Part shown: piece by piece, positions 53,568 to 63,995 of the stretch
Layout: every line of letters starts with the position of its first letter
Position numbering within the stretch: position 1 is the first letter of the stretch
Source of the DNA: Cellvibrio sp. PSBB023
Lineage (GTDB): Bacteria > Pseudomonadota > Gammaproteobacteria > Pseudomonadales > Cellvibrionaceae
Length of the DNA: 64,000 nt
Assembly (NCBI RefSeq): GCF_002007605.1
Contig: NZ_CP019799.1
Coordinates: forward strand, 1,302,001 to 1,366,000
Direction of reading: 5' to 3'
Made by a program: the position numbers and the translations under genes
Notes under the pieces: generated by a model
Database searches by the model: none
Told to the model about the DNA's origin: nothing
The model's input: only the letters and a program-made list of their open reading frames with translations

Positions 53568-54721
53568 TCGCTAATGCTGCTCAGTTTGCTCACCACAGGG
53601 TTAGCATAAATTCCCAGCGCTATCTCGCGCTGACCATCCGGAATGGCATTCATACGCTGGATAAACGCCGCTTTTTCTGCTGTCAGACTTGTCGGGTCAT
53701 AGGGCGTATTGTTCACGCCATAATTCACAGACGGCACCTTGCCATGCAAGAGTTCATAGGCAAAACAGTTGGTGGCATGCAGCACATAGTTGCCCAGGAT
53801 TTGTTTGTCGAGTGCAGCAACCAGTTCGTCGGTATCGGCGTAATCGCCATCCAGAATATCGCCAAACGCTAAGTGCACGTTGCCTTTATCACCAGCGATC
53901 CCCATGGCGATACTTTTCACATCTTCGTGCTCTTCTTTTTGATAGCTGCCCTGGGTGCGCTGCATATAAAGCTCGCGTGCTTTTGCCGCATCGCAAGGAT
54001 CAAGTTCGTAGGAAATGGATACCGGCACAATACGCAACTGGCGAATGTAGCTGGAGAGGTCTTCGGTTTTGGGTTTATTCAGTGCAATCATTCCCAGCAC
54101 TGCCGAGTTGGTTTTATCGCAGCCATCTTTAGCGCGCCCTTCACGTTGGGCGATCCAGATACTGGAGTGCTCATTGCAAATGGAGTGATGAATGTAGGAC
54201 GACAAATATTTCGCCGCTTTTAATTTTTCACGGGGCGCTTTTGCCGAGCGATTAACAATGAAACTTTTGTTTAAACGCATCAAATCTGACACAAAGGGTT
54301 TAGTCAGCAAGTTGTCGCCAATGGCAATGCGCAGCGTGTTGCTTTTGTTGTGATATAACACCCAGTTTACAAAGGCCGGGTCCATGGCAATATCGCGGTG
54401 ATTGCTAATAAATAAGTAGGCCGTTTTTTTATCCAGCTTATCCAATCCGGATGAGGTCAGCGCTTTAACACGCTTGGTCATCATCGCCGCCATGTAATTC
54501 TCTACCACATGTTGAAAGCCATCCACATCCTGAATGCTGGATAGCTGTTGTTTAAGCGTTGACTTCACCAAAGGCTTCAGCAGCCAGCCCAATAAGGGGT
54601 AAAGCCCAGGGAAACGCAGGCGAGTTACCGCATCGACCAATTCCGGGTCTTGCAGCAGGCGATCAAGGGTGGAGCGAACTTCATCATCGCGGTAGGGGCG
54701 AATATCATCAAATTCAGTCAT
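53561..54721 (-). CDS. PlsC-like acyltransferase
   Basis: A 386-residue protein with the acyltransferase motifs ISNHRDIAMDPAF (H-x4-D) and IWIAQREGRAKDG, in a longer frame than the 250-residue PlsC. It may acylate a glycerophospholipid or similar lipid at the inner membrane; no strong membrane helix was seen. Coupled to dinG by overlap. Confidence 0.85.
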   Translation of the reverse strand: MTEFDDIRPYRDDEVRSTLDRLLQDPELVDAVTRLRFPGLYPLLGWLLKPLVKSTLKQQLSSIQDVDGFQHVVENYMAAMMTKRVKALTSSGLDKLDKKTAYLFISNHRDIAMDPAFVNWVLYHNKSNTLRIAIGDNLLTKPFVSDLMRLNKSFIVNRSAKAPREKLKAAKYLSSYIHHSICNEHSSIWIAQREGRAKDGCDKTNSAVLGMIALNKPKTEDLSSYIRQLRIVPVSISYELDPCDAAKARELYMQRTQGSYQKEEHEDVKSIAMGIAGDKGNVHLAFGDILDGDYADTDELVAALDKQILGNYVLHATNCFAYELLHGKVPSVNYGVNNTPYDPTSLTAEKAAFIQRMNAIPDGQREIALGIYANPVVSKLSSISEC

Positions 54722-54873
54722 ATCAGGGAGTCATCAGTCATGAAGCGATAGGTAATAGGCACCAGAAGAAGATGCGCCGGATCAGGGCATTTTCCATTCA
54801 GGGATCGGGTACTTTGCATAAGGGCTGGAAGCCAGCGAAAATAGGCGCACAAAATACCGAAAAGGGTCACAAA

Positions 54874-55296
54874 ATGCCACCAAAACCGCCACAGGCTGAT
54901 CGTAATGCCCCCTGCCCCTGCGGCAGCAACCAATCCCTTGGGAGCTGTTGCCTGGTATTTATTGAAGGCTCCCAGCTGCCCGCCACTGCCGAACAACTGA
55001 TGCGCTCGCGCTATACCGCGCACGGCTTGGGCGCCATAGATTACCTGTGGAACAGCTGGAGCCCCGAGCAGCGCATACGCTCCAGCAAAAGCGATGTGCG
55101 CGCCTGGGCGGAAAGCTGCGATTGGCTGGGATTACAGATTCTGGACACCCGCGCAGGCGGCCCCACCGATGAACAAGGCGTGGTTGAATTTGTGGCGATC
55201 TTTCGTCAGCAAGGACAAGTTCATCAACACCATGAGGTGTCACTTTTCAAAAAGAGTCTTGGTAAATGGTTATATGTTGACCATCTGAACGAGTAA
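54874..55296 (+). CDS. YchJ family SEC-C motif protein
   Basis: A 140-residue protein with an N-terminal SEC-C type zinc motif (CPCGSNQSLGSCC), a LMRSRYTAHGLGAIDYLWNSW block and a C-terminal NTF2-like sheet, as in YchJ. AAGGG lies seven bases before ATG 54874. The frame is open to 54559 but that part overlaps the convergent-facing acyltransferase start and looks non-coding. Role unknown. Confidence 0.88.
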   Translation: MPPKPPQADRNAPCPCGSNQSLGSCCLVFIEGSQLPATAEQLMRSRYTAHGLGAIDYLWNSWSPEQRIRSSKSDVRAWAESCDWLGLQILDTRAGGPTDEQGVVEFVAIFRQQGQVHQHHEVSLFKKSLGKWLYVDHLNE

Positions 55297-55497
55297 ATCA
55301 GTCAAAAAAACGGCAGGCAAAAATGAAACTGTGATTCAACCGGCGAAGCGCACAAAAAACCGTCAGCGCCAGCAGGAGTTGTTCGACTCACAACCAATAT
55401 GTGACTAAAATAGCGCCAAAATCATAACACACAATAATACTATTACCGGCTACACTCTCCGGTGTGCCTATTGCCAAGATTATCGCCCCCTTACTCT

Positions 55498-56790
55498 ATG
55501 AAAATTTTGCTGGTCGAAGACAGTGCAACCCTGCGCCATGCCATGCGCAACTATATTATCGAAGCGGGCCATGAGCCCCTGATCGCACGTAGCGGTGAAG
55601 AAGCGCTGCAGCTACTGGAAAACACACCGGTCGATATGATCATCATGGATGTGGAAATGCCAGGCCTGAACGGCTTTGAAACAACCCGCCTGATTCGCGA
55701 GTGGCTCGCTGGCCACTGGATTCCCATCATTTTTGTGACCGGCCTGAATGAGGACGAAAATTATCGCGAAGGCATTGAAGCCGGTGGTGATGATTACCTG
55801 ATTAAACCCGTCAGCTTTATGATCATCAAGGCAAAAATTCGCGCGATGGAACGTATCGCTGAAATGCGCGATCAACTCAATCAACTCAATGTTGAGCTGG
55901 AGGCACTGAGCCAGCTCGACAGCCTCACCCAGATTTACAATCGCCGCACCTTTAACGAACTGGCACAGCAGCAATGGTCGCTGGCCAAACGCCACCAACA
56001 GCCCATTAGCGCGCTGATGATTGACGTCGACCACTTCAAACTATTTAACGATCACTACGGTCACCCCGCCGGTGATGCCTGTTTGAAAAAAGTCAGCCAG
56101 GCCATTAAGAGCTGCCTGCACCGCAGCAGCGATATTTTGGGCCGTTACGGCGGCGAAGAGTTTGTGGTGCTGCTGCCCGAGACCGATGCCAAGGGCGCAA
56201 TGCGCGTGGCGCAATCCATTGGTGAAGCCTTGGCGCAACTGCAAATACGCCACGATGTATCACCTACTGACAGCTTTGTGACCGCCAGTATTGGCGGTGG
56301 CACCTGCTTGCGCACTACCGGACACGATTTGGAAGAGCTGATTAAAAATGCCGACCGCGCCCTGTACAAAGCCAAACGCGCTGGACGCAATCGCAGTTGG
56401 GTGGAGGAAGTCGCGACACACAAAACCATTTTGTTGGCGGATACCGATCAGGATCTCATTCGCCATTTCAGCGGTTGCTTGCAAGCACACTTCAATTTAT
56501 TGACGGCAGAAACCCAGCGCGAATGCCTGGAGTTGGCGGTGGAGTTGCATCCGGATTTGATTTTGTTGGGCAGCGGTATTGTGGATACCCAGGCAGGCGT
56601 TGAACTGTGTAACCTGCTGGCGCGCACGCCCAAAACAGCCAACAGTATGCTGGCACTGGTCAGTGAGCAGACCGATAGTGAAACCGAAGCGCTGGGGCAA
56701 ACCCTCAAAATCAATCGATTTTTTGATAAAAGCCTCAGCGCACCGGCGCTGCTCAATAACATCATAAAACTGCTAAACGACGCGCACTGA
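55498..56790 (+). CDS. Receiver-GGDEF protein with degenerate second receiver
   Basis: A 430-residue diguanylate cyclase. The first receiver has Asp51 (IIMDVEMPGLNGF) and Lys in LIKPVS. The GGDEF domain has GGEEF at residues 218-222 and RSSD at the inhibitory site (209-212). The last 120 residues (HKTILLADTDQDLIRHF...) look like a receiver, but the phosphoacceptor is Gly (LILLGSGIVDTQAG) and the end motif reads FDKSLS. So the second receiver cannot be phosphorylated normally and may bind a partner. Single gene. Confidence 0.9.
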   Translation: MKILLVEDSATLRHAMRNYIIEAGHEPLIARSGEEALQLLENTPVDMIIMDVEMPGLNGFETTRLIREWLAGHWIPIIFVTGLNEDENYREGIEAGGDDYLIKPVSFMIIKAKIRAMERIAEMRDQLNQLNVELEALSQLDSLTQIYNRRTFNELAQQQWSLAKRHQQPISALMIDVDHFKLFNDHYGHPAGDACLKKVSQAIKSCLHRSSDILGRYGGEEFVVLLPETDAKGAMRVAQSIGEALAQLQIRHDVSPTDSFVTASIGGGTCLRTTGHDLEELIKNADRALYKAKRAGRNRSWVEEVATHKTILLADTDQDLIRHFSGCLQAHFNLLTAETQRECLELAVELHPDLILLGSGIVDTQAGVELCNLLARTPKTANSMLALVSEQTDSETEALGQTLKINRFFDKSLSAPALLNNIIKLLNDAH

Positions 56791-56834
56791 TACAAAGTAC
56801 TGCGTCGATTACTTGTTGCGATTAATTGTTCCGA

Positions 56835-57851
56835 TTATTTGGTGCGCAGTGAGTTGTACCAATTCACTTCGCGCGAATAGTTGTCCACCTGATCGGCAAC
56901 ATCCAATACCAGCGCGAACAGCGCCATGCGCACCAGCACACCGTTATCCGCCTGACGGAAAATCGCCAGGTTCGGGTTCGCATTCAAATCATTATCCAGC
57001 TCATTGGCATCGGCGCGCGAATCTCGCGGCAGCGGATGCATGATCACCGTATTCGGTTCGCAATACTGGGTGTAAATAGATTGATTCAAGCGGAAGCGAC
57101 CACGATACAAATCGGCCTCTTCCTTACTGGCAAAACGCTCTTCCTGGATGCGGGTTGAGTAAGCAATATCGATATTGCCGATGCTGGAGGCCAGATCGTC
57201 GGTAATGGTTACCTTGTGACCGGCGCTGCGCAACTCTTCCACAATGTAATCCGGCATGGCCAATTCCTTGGGCGATACCAAACACAGGCTGATGTTTTGA
57301 AACAGGCACAGTAGTTTGCACAGAGAGTGCACTGTGCGGCCGTGTTTTAAATCGCCAATCATGGCAATGCGCAAACCGTCGATACTGCGCCCGTTGGAGC
57401 GCAACTCTTTGCGAATGGTGTACAAATCCAGCAGCGCCTGGGTGGGATGCTCGTTGGCACCATCGCCACCGTTCAACACCGGCACACGACTGCCTTCGGC
57501 AAATTCCGCTACAGAACCCGCTTGCGGATGGCGCATACAAATCACATCGCTATAGCCCGACAATACGCGCGCGGTATCAAACAGGGATTCACCTTTGGTG
57601 AGCGATGAACTTTCAAAACCGGTTGTTTCACGAACATTGCCGCCCAACAGATTAAACGCCGATCCAAAACTCACTCGCGTGCGAGTGCTGGGTTCAAAAA
57701 ACATATTCCCGAGAATGGCGCCCTCCAACACCCGCGTCACCTTGCGGCGCAGGGCATAGGGCTCCATGGCATCGGCCACGTCAAAAATGCGCTGGATATC
57801 TGCGCGTTCAAATTGTTTGATGGAGAGGATGTGCGCGCCGGTAAAATTCAC
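56835..57851 (-). CDS. pyrB: Aspartate carbamoyltransferase catalytic chain
   Basis: A 338-residue enzyme of pyrimidine synthesis. Carbamoyl-phosphate sites FFEPSTRTRVSFGSA and HPTQALLD, aspartate loop HPLPRDSRADANELD. It is slightly longer than most catalytic chains (about 310). No pyrI or inactive pyrC is linked. Single gene on the minus strand. Confidence 0.95.
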   Translation of the reverse strand: MNFTGAHILSIKQFERADIQRIFDVADAMEPYALRRKVTRVLEGAILGNMFFEPSTRTRVSFGSAFNLLGGNVRETTGFESSSLTKGESLFDTARVLSGYSDVICMRHPQAGSVAEFAEGSRVPVLNGGDGANEHPTQALLDLYTIRKELRSNGRSIDGLRIAMIGDLKHGRTVHSLCKLLCLFQNISLCLVSPKELAMPDYIVEELRSAGHKVTITDDLASSIGNIDIAYSTRIQEERFASKEEADLYRGRFRLNQSIYTQYCEPNTVIMHPLPRDSRADANELDNDLNANPNLAIFRQADNGVLVRMALFALVLDVADQVDNYSREVNWYNSLRTK

Positions 57852-58025
57852 AAGGAGTCCTTAGCGGTGAGACCGCTGGCCAAAGAGGCGAAACCAAAGG
57901 GGGACAAAAACGGTCGCCATTTTAGCGACAGCAACGCGCGATACCAACGGCTGATCACAAAAAAATTTATGCAATCGCCGCTGCATGAGTTCCGCTAAAT
58001 ATCAGCCGCGCCGGAATCAACTGCA

Positions 58026-59198
58026 TTAATGCACCGGAATCAGCGATACCAAGCGGGTATCGGCGCGCCGCTCTTTAGTGGGGAGCGATGGCATGATACG
58101 CGCCAGTGCCGCTTCCGCCGTCGCGCGATAAGTAGTCAACTTGCCGCCCATTACCGACAACACCCTGGGTTGCTGCTCGTTATCCACCGAGAAAATCACA
58201 TCCCGTGAACGTCCAAAGGCCGCCTTATCGCTTTTGGGCAATACGCGCAAACCGGCAAAGCTATTGATATGGCTCGCATCAGGGAGGGGCAATTCGGGGA
58301 AATAATGCTGTAACGTCGCTAACAGATAGGCCTTTTCTTCATCGCTGCAAAACGCGGTGTCGGGGCGTCCATGGTGCATTTTTTCGGTAGTGCCTACCAT
58401 CAGTTGCCCTTCCCACGGCAGCACAAACACGGCGCGCTTATCCTGCGGTGCTTCCAGATAAAAATATTGCGACAAGAGCGGCGGCAAGAGTAAATGACTG
58501 CCCTGCACTAACTCGACCTCGGGGTGAGCAACCGCCGGGGTGATGTTCGCCAGCACCTCGGTTGCCCAAGGCCCGGCGCAATTAATCAGCACGCGGCAAC
58601 TGATAGTCTGGGAGCCGGATTCAGTTTCTATATCTACCTTACAACACTGGCCATTGCGTTCCGCCGCCACAAAGCGCGCGGGCATGAGAATATCTGCCCC
58701 CAACAAAATGGCAGACTGCAATACTGAACGCGTGAGCGCGGCATCGTCTGTTTGCGCCTCGTGGTAGCGAAATACCGCTTTTAAACCCTGCTGTTTTAAC
58801 CCGGCCAAGCCATTCCATTCACTGCGGGACAATTGACTGAAACGGCTGTTTTTATCAAACCCGGCCAGACCGGCGTAAAGGCTAAGCCCGGCGCGAATCG
58901 TCAAGGCCGAGCGCGTTGAATGTTCATACACAGGAATATGCAAGGGGCGCAGTTTCACCAGCTCGGGTGCCAAGCGTAACAACAGCGCCCGCTCGCGCAA
59001 ACTTTCGCGCACCAAACCAAATTGCGCCGATTCCAGGTAGCGCAAACCACCGTGGATCAACTTGGAAGATTTAGAGGATGTACCTGCCGCAGGCGCCGTT
59101 TTCTCAACGACCAATACAGAGTAGCCAGCAGCAACTGCCGCCTGGGCAACACCCGCGCCTTGAATGCCTGCGCCAATCACGACAATGTCGTATTTCAT
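58026..59198 (-). CDS. FAD-dependent glycerol-3-phosphate dehydrogenase-like protein, short form
   Basis: A 390-residue GlpD-like flavoprotein. The FAD site is VVIGAGIQGAGVAQAAVAAGYSVLVVEK, followed by SSKSSKLIHGGLRYLE, CAGPWATE and MVGTTE. The usual GlpD of about 500 residues carries a C-terminal helical domain, which is missing here; the protein ends right after GGKLTTYRATAE. It may act on a different substrate. No glycerol operon genes adjoin it. Confidence 0.85.
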   Translation of the reverse strand: MKYDIVVIGAGIQGAGVAQAAVAAGYSVLVVEKTAPAAGTSSKSSKLIHGGLRYLESAQFGLVRESLRERALLLRLAPELVKLRPLHIPVYEHSTRSALTIRAGLSLYAGLAGFDKNSRFSQLSRSEWNGLAGLKQQGLKAVFRYHEAQTDDAALTRSVLQSAILLGADILMPARFVAAERNGQCCKVDIETESGSQTISCRVLINCAGPWATEVLANITPAVAHPEVELVQGSHLLLPPLLSQYFYLEAPQDKRAVFVLPWEGQLMVGTTEKMHHGRPDTAFCSDEEKAYLLATLQHYFPELPLPDASHINSFAGLRVLPKSDKAAFGRSRDVIFSVDNEQQPRVLSVMGGKLTTYRATAEAALARIMPSLPTKERRADTRLVSLIPVH

Positions 59199-59279
59199 TG
59201 TTTTTCGTCCGGGATAAAGTCAGCCAGAGTATAGACAGACTTGTAAAAATGATCGACAGCCATTTTCCAAAAAATGAAA

Positions 59280-59585
59280 TCAATCATGCCCGGTATTAAC
59301 AAGGCCGGGAATAATCCCGTCCACATCATACAAGTGCACCAAGCGGCTTACCGCCTGCGGTGCTCCGGTAATCGTCACACTCGCACCGGCACTTCTGGCG
59401 AGCTTCATGGCTACCAACAACAGCGCCACAATGGAAGAATCTGCCTTGGTTACACCACTGCAATCCAGTGTGCGCACCTGGGGCTGGACTACCCCTTGCA
59501 ATTGCTGGCTCAAGCCGGTCACGGTTTTAAAACTTACTTCACCGCGCAGGGAAATAATATCCTGACTTAGCGACAATTCACTCAT
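59280..59585 (-). CDS. mlaB: MlaB, STAS subunit of the Mla ABC transporter
   Basis: A 101-residue STAS domain protein, with LDCSGVTKADSSIVALLLVAMKLAR as the core. It binds and stabilises MlaF. It overlaps mlaC by four bases and closes the operon. Confidence 0.93.
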   Translation of the reverse strand: MSELSLSQDIISLRGEVSFKTVTGLSQQLQGVVQPQVRTLDCSGVTKADSSIVALLLVAMKLARSAGASVTITGAPQAVSRLVHLYDVDGIIPGLVNTGHD

Positions 59586-60238
59586 TGATTCACAGCCGCC
59601 TTGTTGTTTTGCTCGGTTAGGTTTTTCAAAAATGCATCCAGACTGGTGCGATTAATTTCTTCATCAAATACACCGCGCGCGGTGACCACCAAGCTGATGC
59701 CCTCTACATTAATATCCACAATTTTCCACACAGCATCCTGCAGTTCTAAACGCAAAAATAAAATCACCGCTTCACCGCGTTCATTATTAACGCGCACTTT
59801 CAATGTGGTTTTATTGGCATCGCTGCCCTTGCTGTCTTGCCCCAACATTTCCGGTTTGGTATTGCGATACAAATACAGGGTTTTGGTATAGCTGCGAATC
59901 AAATAGCGCTGGAATTCCCGCACATAGGTTGCGCGCTGCTCCGCACTGGCACCGCGCCAGTGTTTTGCTAATGCCAATTGAGCCATGCGTTTGATGGCCA
60001 GGTTAGGCAATGCGGATTCCGCTACTATAGTGCGCAATTGTTCCTGATCTGTTTGATAGAGCGCCTCGTGTTTTTTGAGTTTCGCGAGCACGTCTTCAAT
60101 CGCCACTTTCATGACGGCCACAGGGTCGGCGGCTTTATCCTGCGCTTGCACCCACAGTGAGAAAGACAACAAACAACACAGACTCGTACTGACAACAACA
60201 ATGCGTCGCAACAAGGAATACACTGAAATGCTACTCAT
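59582..60238 (-). CDS. mlaC: MlaC, periplasmic phospholipid carrier
   Basis: A 218-residue periplasmic protein. Signal peptide about 1-32 (LWVQA). The family block FQRYLIRSYTKTLYLYRN and VKVRVNNERG.. VWKIVDINVEGISLV are visible. MlaC shuttles phospholipid between the outer-membrane MlaA and the MlaFEDB complex. Overlaps mlaD and mlaB. Confidence 0.95.
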   Translation of the reverse strand: MSSISVYSLLRRIVVVSTSLCCLLSFSLWVQAQDKAADPVAVMKVAIEDVLAKLKKHEALYQTDQEQLRTIVAESALPNLAIKRMAQLALAKHWRGASAEQRATYVREFQRYLIRSYTKTLYLYRNTKPEMLGQDSKGSDANKTTLKVRVNNERGEAVILFLRLELQDAVWKIVDINVEGISLVVTARGVFDEEINRTSLDAFLKNLTEQNNKAAVNQ

Positions 60239-60713
60239 GGCTACTCGCCTCCGTAGATGTACTGGTTGCTTTATTTAAACCAAACTCACCAATCAGCTTT
60301 TCCAACAACAGCGCTGACGATGTGAATTCAATCGTGTCACCGTCTTTTAACATGTCCTCTTCTGCGCCCACATCCAGGCCGACATACTGCTCGCCCAATA
60401 AACCGGAGGTAATAATACTGGCCGACGAATCCACGCTGAATTCATAGCGTTTATCAATCGCCATACTGACCTTGGCTTTGTAATTGGTTGTGTCCAATTG
60501 GATATGGGTTACACGCCCCACTACCACGCCAGCACTTTTTACCGGCGAGCGCATTTTTAAACCACCGATGTTGGTGAAATAAGCATTCACTTCATAACTG
60601 GGCGCTGCGCGAAAGCTGGATTGGTTCGCCACCTTTAATGCCAAAAACACCACAGCAGCCATACCCAATGCCACAAAAAAACCGACCCACAAATCCACCA
60701 ATGTGCGATTCAT
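60231..60713 (-). CDS. mlaD: MlaD, MCE-domain membrane subunit
   Basis: A 160-residue protein with one N-terminal membrane helix and an MCE domain (YEVNAYFTNIGGLKMRSPVKSAGVVVGRVTHIQLD). It forms a hexameric ring over MlaE. ATG 60713 lies two bases after the mlaE stop; upstream TTG is unlikely. Confidence 0.95.
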   Translation of the reverse strand: MNRTLVDLWVGFFVALGMAAVVFLALKVANQSSFRAAPSYEVNAYFTNIGGLKMRSPVKSAGVVVGRVTHIQLDTTNYKAKVSMAIDKRYEFSVDSSASIITSGLLGEQYVGLDVGAEEDMLKDGDTIEFTSSALLLEKLIGEFGLNKATSTSTEASSHE

Positions 60714-60715
60714 TA

Positions 60716-61507
60716 TCAAAACCCTCTGAACATAAATGCAGTCAAAACAAAATCCAGTGCTAATACCACCAGGGCCGATACAACCACCGTGCGTGTTGTC
60801 GCACGGGAAACACCTTCGGCGGTAGGCACAGCCGAATAGCCTTCAAATACCGCGATTAAACTCACCGCAACACCAAAAATCAGGCTTTTGATAATGCCGT
60901 TTACCACATCCTGACGAAAATCCACCGCGTTTTGCATTTGCGACCAAAAAGTACCGGCATCCACACCCAGCAATTGCACAGCAACCAAATAACCACCAAA
61001 AATACCCAGTGCGCAAAAAATCACATTCAGCAGTGGTAACGAAATTACCCCCGCCCAAAAACGCGGTGCAATCACGCGCGCGAGTGGTTGAATTGCCATC
61101 ATTTCCAATGCATTTAATTGTTCAGTGGCTTTCATCAAGCCGATTTCAGCGGTCACCGCCGAACCGGCGCGACTGGAAAATAACAACGCAGATAACACCG
61201 GCCCCAGCTCGCGCACCAACGCCAGAGCGACCACCATGCCCACACCATCGCCCGAACCAAAACGCTCCAGCGTGTCATACATTTGCAAGCCCAACACCAA
61301 GCCCACAAATAAACCGGACACCACAATAATTAACAGCGAGAGCACACCAATAAAATACACCTCACGCACCACCAACCAGGGGCGACGCAAGCACATGGCA
61401 GACATAAAAACGATGGAAATCAGAAAATGGCAAACTTCGCCCAACACAATCAAACGGCTGGTTACTTGCCGTCCGATCAACTCAACACCTTGCAGAATGG
61501 ATTTCAT
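60716..61507 (-). CDS. mlaE: MlaE, ABC permease
   Basis: A 263-residue inner-membrane permease with 5-6 hydrophobic segments and the family block [39 protein letters not shown] 61507 overlaps the mlaF stop (ATGA). Confidence 0.95.
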   Translation of the reverse strand: MKSILQGVELIGRQVTSRLIVLGEVCHFLISIVFMSAMCLRRPWLVVREVYFIGVLSLLIIVVSGLFVGLVLGLQMYDTLERFGSGDGVGMVVALALVRELGPVLSALLFSSRAGSAVTAEIGLMKATEQLNALEMMAIQPLARVIAPRFWAGVISLPLLNVIFCALGIFGGYLVAVQLLGVDAGTFWSQMQNAVDFRQDVVNGIIKSLIFGVAVSLIAVFEGYSAVPTAEGVSRATTRTVVVSALVVLALDFVLTAFMFRGF

Positions 61508-62313
61508 CGCACACTCCCCCACAACTGGCTGGCGTAATCCGGCGCGGGATAATGAAACGGCACAGGCCCATCGGCTTTGCCATTCACGAATTGCGCAAGG
61601 AAAGGATGATCGGACTGTTGGATATCGGCAGGAGTCCCCTCGGCAATCACCGCACCATCGGCAATCATGTACACATAGTCCACAATCTTGAGGGATTCTT
61701 TAATATCGTGCGTTACCAGAATCGAAGTTGCGCCCAGTGCATCATTAAAACGGCGCACCAACTGTCCGATTACGCCCAATGAAATAGGATCAAGCCCGGC
61801 AAAGGGTTCATCGTAAAGAATTAACTCCGGGTCCAGCGCAATGGATCGCGCCAGCGCCACCCGCCGCGCCATACCGCCCGACAGTTCCGACGGCATTAAA
61901 TGGTGTGCACCGTGCAAGCCCACGGCATGCAATTTCATAAGCACCAGGTTGCGAATTAAATCCTCCGGGAGATCCGTGTGTTCACGCATTTGAAACGCTA
62001 CATTTTCAAACACCGTCTGGTCGGTAAACAGCGCGCCCATTTGAAACAGCATTCCCATTTTGCGTCGCAACAAAAATAACTTTTGTGCATTTAATTCCGC
62101 CACCGACTGGTTATCCACCAACACGCGCCCGGAAGTTGGCCGCACCTGCCCGCCAATCAAACGCAGGATTGTCGTTTTGCCACAACCACTACCGCCCATA
62201 ATGGCAACCACCTTGCCACGGGGAATACGCAAACTGATGTTGTGTAAAATTTTGCGCGAGCCATAACCAAAAGAAACCTGCTCCAACGCCACCATCGCCG
62301 ATTGATCACTCAT
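61504..62313 (-). CDS. mlaF: MlaF, ABC ATPase
   Basis: A 269-residue ATPase. Walker [10 protein letters not shown], signature [13 protein letters not shown], Walker [14 protein letters not shown]. It powers lipid transport by MlaFEDB and heads the operon mlaFEDCB, whose mlaA partner lies 57 kb away in this window. Confidence 0.96.
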   Translation of the reverse strand: MSDQSAMVALEQVSFGYGSRKILHNISLRIPRGKVVAIMGGSGCGKTTILRLIGGQVRPTSGRVLVDNQSVAELNAQKLFLLRRKMGMLFQMGALFTDQTVFENVAFQMREHTDLPEDLIRNLVLMKLHAVGLHGAHHLMPSELSGGMARRVALARSIALDPELILYDEPFAGLDPISLGVIGQLVRRFNDALGATSILVTHDIKESLKIVDYVYMIADGAVIAEGTPADIQQSDHPFLAQFVNGKADGPVPFHYPAPDYASQLWGSVR

Positions 62314-62480
62314 GCCAATTTGCCATCCCTTTTAAGATAAAAAGACATTAGCCTAAGTGTCGTCTTATAAGGGAAAAATACAAGCAAGGACTCTGATATG
62401 GATCAACTCTAAGAGAATTAAAACGAGTGTGCTAATAGGTAAGGAGTCTAAAAAAATCTATTCAAGCCCATTCAGGCAGC

Positions 62481-63995
62481 ATGAATAAAATAAGCCATGT
62501 AAACTCCACATTCGATGATCGATATATTGGAAGCCCAGTGGAAAAGCCAGTCAAGAATGCGGTAGACATCGCGACAGTAAAACGTTACTTACCGTGGTTA
62601 GTGGCAATCGCACTGTTCATGGAGCATTTGAATGCAACCATACTCAACACTGCGGTGCCTGCGATTGCCGCCAGTCTGGAAGTAACGCCCCTGAGTTTGA
62701 AAGCCGTTGTGAGCTGTTACGTATTGAGCCTCGCCGTGGGTATTCCCGTCAGCGGCTGGATGGCAGACCGTTTCGGCACCCGGCGCATATTTGCAGCCGC
62801 TGTAGGAATATTCACTTTTGCCTCCATCCTCTGCGGGCTGGCGCAAAATGTACCCATGCTGGTGGCTGCGCGAATATTACAAGGAATTGGCGCAGCCATG
62901 ATGCTGCCCGTTGGGCGGCTCGCCATAGTGCGCACTTTTCCCAAATCCGAATTATTGGCTGCAATGAATTTCGTGATTATTCCCGCATTAATCGGCCCGC
63001 TGCTCGGGCCAACCATCGGCGGTTTAATTGTGTATTGGCTACCCTGGCAAGCCATTTTTTTCGTGAATGTTCCAGTCGGAGTGATTGCGTTATGGCTGAT
63101 TCATCGACACATGCCAGATTACCGATCCGATGATCCGCCGCCGCTGGATATTATCGGCCTGGTACTTTTTGGCTGCGGTATTGCCCTGCTCTCCTGGGTG
63201 CTGGAAATTTTTGGCGAGCATTATCTGGATGCAACATTAATCGGTATTTTGATCGGCCTTTCGTTAACACTGCTTGCCGCCTATGGCCTGCATGCCCGCC
63301 AACATATTTACCCTTTGCTACAACTAGCGCTCTTTAAAACCCGTACATTCCGCGTCGCGGTCGCCGGTGGATTCATTACCCGCCTCGGGCTGGGCGGCAT
63401 GCCCTTTTTATTACCACTGCTGTATCAAGTCGGCCTCGGGCTGCCCGCATGGCAATCCGGCTTATTACTCATGCCCGCCGCCGCGGCCGCTATGTTTATG
63501 AAAGTCATTTCAATTCGTTTGCTAAAACAATTTGGCTATCGCTCGGTGCTGATCGTCAATACATTATTGATCGGCACCACCATCATGTTGTTTTCCACGG
63601 TAAGCAGCTCAACCGCCATCGGCTGGATAATTGCACTCAGTCTCGCGCAAGGCCTGTTTAACTCTTTGCAATATTCCAGTATGAATTCCATGGCCTACGC
63701 CGACGTATCCTCCGAACAAGCCAGCATGGCCAGCACCATCGCCAGCTCACTGCAACAATTATCCATCAGCTTCGGCCTAGCATTCGCCTCCATTATTGCA
63801 GGCCTATACCTCGGCGACTCACCACAATCAGACCGCATCGCCCTTACCAACGCACTACATAACGCCTTCCTCACCCTCGGTGGCCTTACCATTATTTCAT
63901 CACTGTCTTTTTGGTCACTGCGTAAGAATGATGGGGATAATGTGAGTCGCGGCAACAACAACCGCGATGCAGAAAATACTGAGCGGATAGGGTAA
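62481..63995 (+). CDS. MFS transporter, DHA2 (14-helix) type
   Basis: A 504-residue efflux-type permease with about 14 membrane helices. The motif A GWMADRFGTRRIF, motif C GPLLGPTIGG and DxxxDRxG-like spacing place it with EmrB/HsrA-like drug exporters. Substrate unknown. It is a single gene; I saw no adjacent regulator or EmrA partner. The hydrophilic N- and C-terminal tails are variable. Confidence 0.88.
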   Translation: MNKISHVNSTFDDRYIGSPVEKPVKNAVDIATVKRYLPWLVAIALFMEHLNATILNTAVPAIAASLEVTPLSLKAVVSCYVLSLAVGIPVSGWMADRFGTRRIFAAAVGIFTFASILCGLAQNVPMLVAARILQGIGAAMMLPVGRLAIVRTFPKSELLAAMNFVIIPALIGPLLGPTIGGLIVYWLPWQAIFFVNVPVGVIALWLIHRHMPDYRSDDPPPLDIIGLVLFGCGIALLSWVLEIFGEHYLDATLIGILIGLSLTLLAAYGLHARQHIYPLLQLALFKTRTFRVAVAGGFITRLGLGGMPFLLPLLYQVGLGLPAWQSGLLLMPAAAAAMFMKVISIRLLKQFGYRSVLIVNTLLIGTTIMLFSTVSSSTAIGWIIALSLAQGLFNSLQYSSMNSMAYADVSSEQASMASTIASSLQQLSISFGLAFASIIAGLYLGDSPQSDRIALTNALHNAFLTLGGLTIISSLSFWSLRKNDGDNVSRGNNNRDAENTERIG

